The notes beneath the pieces were generated by a model. It was not told the origin of the DNA. It ran no database searches and was given only the letters and a program-made list of their open reading frames with translations. A stretch of 6,384 bases of DNA from Phycisphaerales bacterium (lineage in GTDB: Bacteria; Planctomycetota; Phycisphaerae; Phycisphaerales; SM1A02), in assembly GCA_020427625.1 (NCBI GenBank), contig JAGQOI010000134.1:1-6384 (forward strand), written 5' to 3'. Below are positions 6,141 through 6,384 of this stretch, one piece after another. Numbering within the stretch: the stretch's first letter is position 1; every line of letters begins with the position of its first letter. The position numbers and the translations under genes are program-made.

Positions 6141-6169
6141 TTCGACCTCGCGATCTCGTATCGTACGAT
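6141..6169 (+). promoter_or_regulatory. Putative promoter and palindrome before the zinc-ribbon gene
   Basis: TTCGAC (6141-6146) and TACGAT (6164-6169; four of six bases of the -10 consensus) are spaced by 17 bases. TATCGT at 6159-6164 is an alternative -10. Overlapping these is the perfect 10-base palindrome ATCGTACGAT (6160-6169). TCTCGT (6154-6159) and ACGAGA (6177-6182) form a 6-base inverted repeat around it. No terminator for the kynurenine genes is visible in this 52-base gap, so readthrough into the next gene is possible. Confidence 0.35.
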
Positions 6170-6190
6170 GACCCTGACGAGACCGACGAC

Positions 6191-6384
6191 ATGCCGAAGA
6201 CGCCCCCGATCCGACCCGCCGACGCGACGCCCGACTCGAACGAGCCGTACTGCAGCAACTGCGGCTACACGCTGACGGATCTCACCGACTCCGCCCGCTG
6301 TCCCGAGTGCGGGCGGCCGTTCGTCGAGGTGCTCACCCGCGCGCCGCGCATGGCCGAGGCGGGACGACGGTATCGCTCGGAATC
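6191..6384 (+). CDS. Zinc-ribbon protein, N-terminal part (3' partial)
   Basis: Translation from ATG 6191 gives 64 residues with no stop before the window ends. The paired cysteine knuckles CSNCG (C21, C24) and CPECG (C37, C40) with a 12-residue spacer form a small treble-clef or rubredoxin-like zinc ribbon. Such ribbons often open uncharacterised planctomycete proteins that continue into membrane helices. That continuation is not visible here, so function cannot be assigned. The first 20 residues are proline- and aspartate-rich and probably disordered. No Shine-Dalgarno site precedes the ATG. The upstream ATG at 6168 is in another frame and stops after about 34 codons. It lies 52 bases after the monooxygenase and shows no obvious tie to tryptophan breakdown. 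Confidence 0.75.
   Translation, partial: MPKTPPIRPADATPDSNEPYCSNCGYTLTDLTDSARCPECGRPFVEVLTRAPRMAEAGRRYRSE

Noticed and set aside
4387..6258. A 623-codon antisense open frame opposite the monooxygenase
   Set aside because: It is a shadow of the strongly supported plus-strand genes, with biased Val/Asp/Arg/Gly composition and no family resemblance.
6168..6272. Small open frame from the ATG at 6168
   Set aside because: It ends after about 34 codons, has an arginine-rich sequence, and is out of frame with the zinc-ribbon gene, which has clear cysteine pairs.
3336..6275. A 979-codon open frame on the plus strand spanning kynureninase and the monooxygenase
   Set aside because: It lies in another frame of two well-recognised genes, is extremely arginine- and proline-rich, and has no recognisable domain. 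GC-rich third positions keep the shadow frame open.
1..6384. CRISPR arrays, tRNA or rRNA genes, insertion sequences, phage genes or a defence system
   Set aside because: No regularly spaced repeats, cloverleaf sequences, transposase or integrase motifs, or defence domains were seen; almost all bases are taken up by five ordinary genes.

Overview
The window is GC-rich bacterial DNA (roughly two thirds G+C by eye, with strong preference for C or G at third codon positions). It holds five protein genes, two of them cut by the window edges, and no RNA genes, CRISPR arrays or mobile elements that I can see. A planctomycete, perhaps of the Phycisphaerae, is my best guess for the host. The reasons are the double-CxxC zinc-ribbon start of the last gene, the near absence of Shine-Dalgarno sites, and the style of the M48-like C-terminal region. 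This is an inference from style, not a marker-gene identification.

Layout: (1) 1-1188 (+), the C-terminal part of a probable M48-type metallopeptidase whose catalytic half lies upstream of the window. (2) 1182-2150 (-), a UDP-glucuronate decarboxylase (UDP-xylose synthase) that converges on gene 1 with a 7-base tail overlap. (3) 2151-2276, a 126-base divergent promoter region with four copies of the heptamer CGAACCG. (4) 2277-3305 (+), ACMSD. (5) 3306-3492, an intergenic region with a nested hairpin and a second TAYCATC-type promoter box. (6) 3493-4794 (+), kynureninase. (7) 4798-6138 (+), kynurenine 3-monooxygenase with a C-terminal membrane helix. (8) 6139-6190, a short promoter-like gap. 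(9) From 6191 (+), the start of a zinc-ribbon protein that runs off the window.

The core is a tryptophan (kynurenine) degradation cluster. The monooxygenase makes 3-hydroxykynurenine and kynureninase cleaves it to 3-hydroxyanthranilate plus alanine. After ring opening by 3-hydroxyanthranilate dioxygenase, which is not in the window, ACMSD decarboxylates the product and diverts it from quinolinate/NAD towards 2-aminomuconate and central metabolism. All three enzymes look strikingly like their animal counterparts. Kynureninase keeps the residues linked to 3-hydroxykynurenine preference, and the monooxygenase keeps a hydrophobic C-terminal helix where the mitochondrial enzyme has its membrane anchor. 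The flanking genes (peptidase, nucleotide-sugar enzyme, zinc ribbon) have no evident link to this pathway. The window is best read as a known pathway in an unusual, animal-like form with interesting promoter architecture, rather than as a wholly new system.
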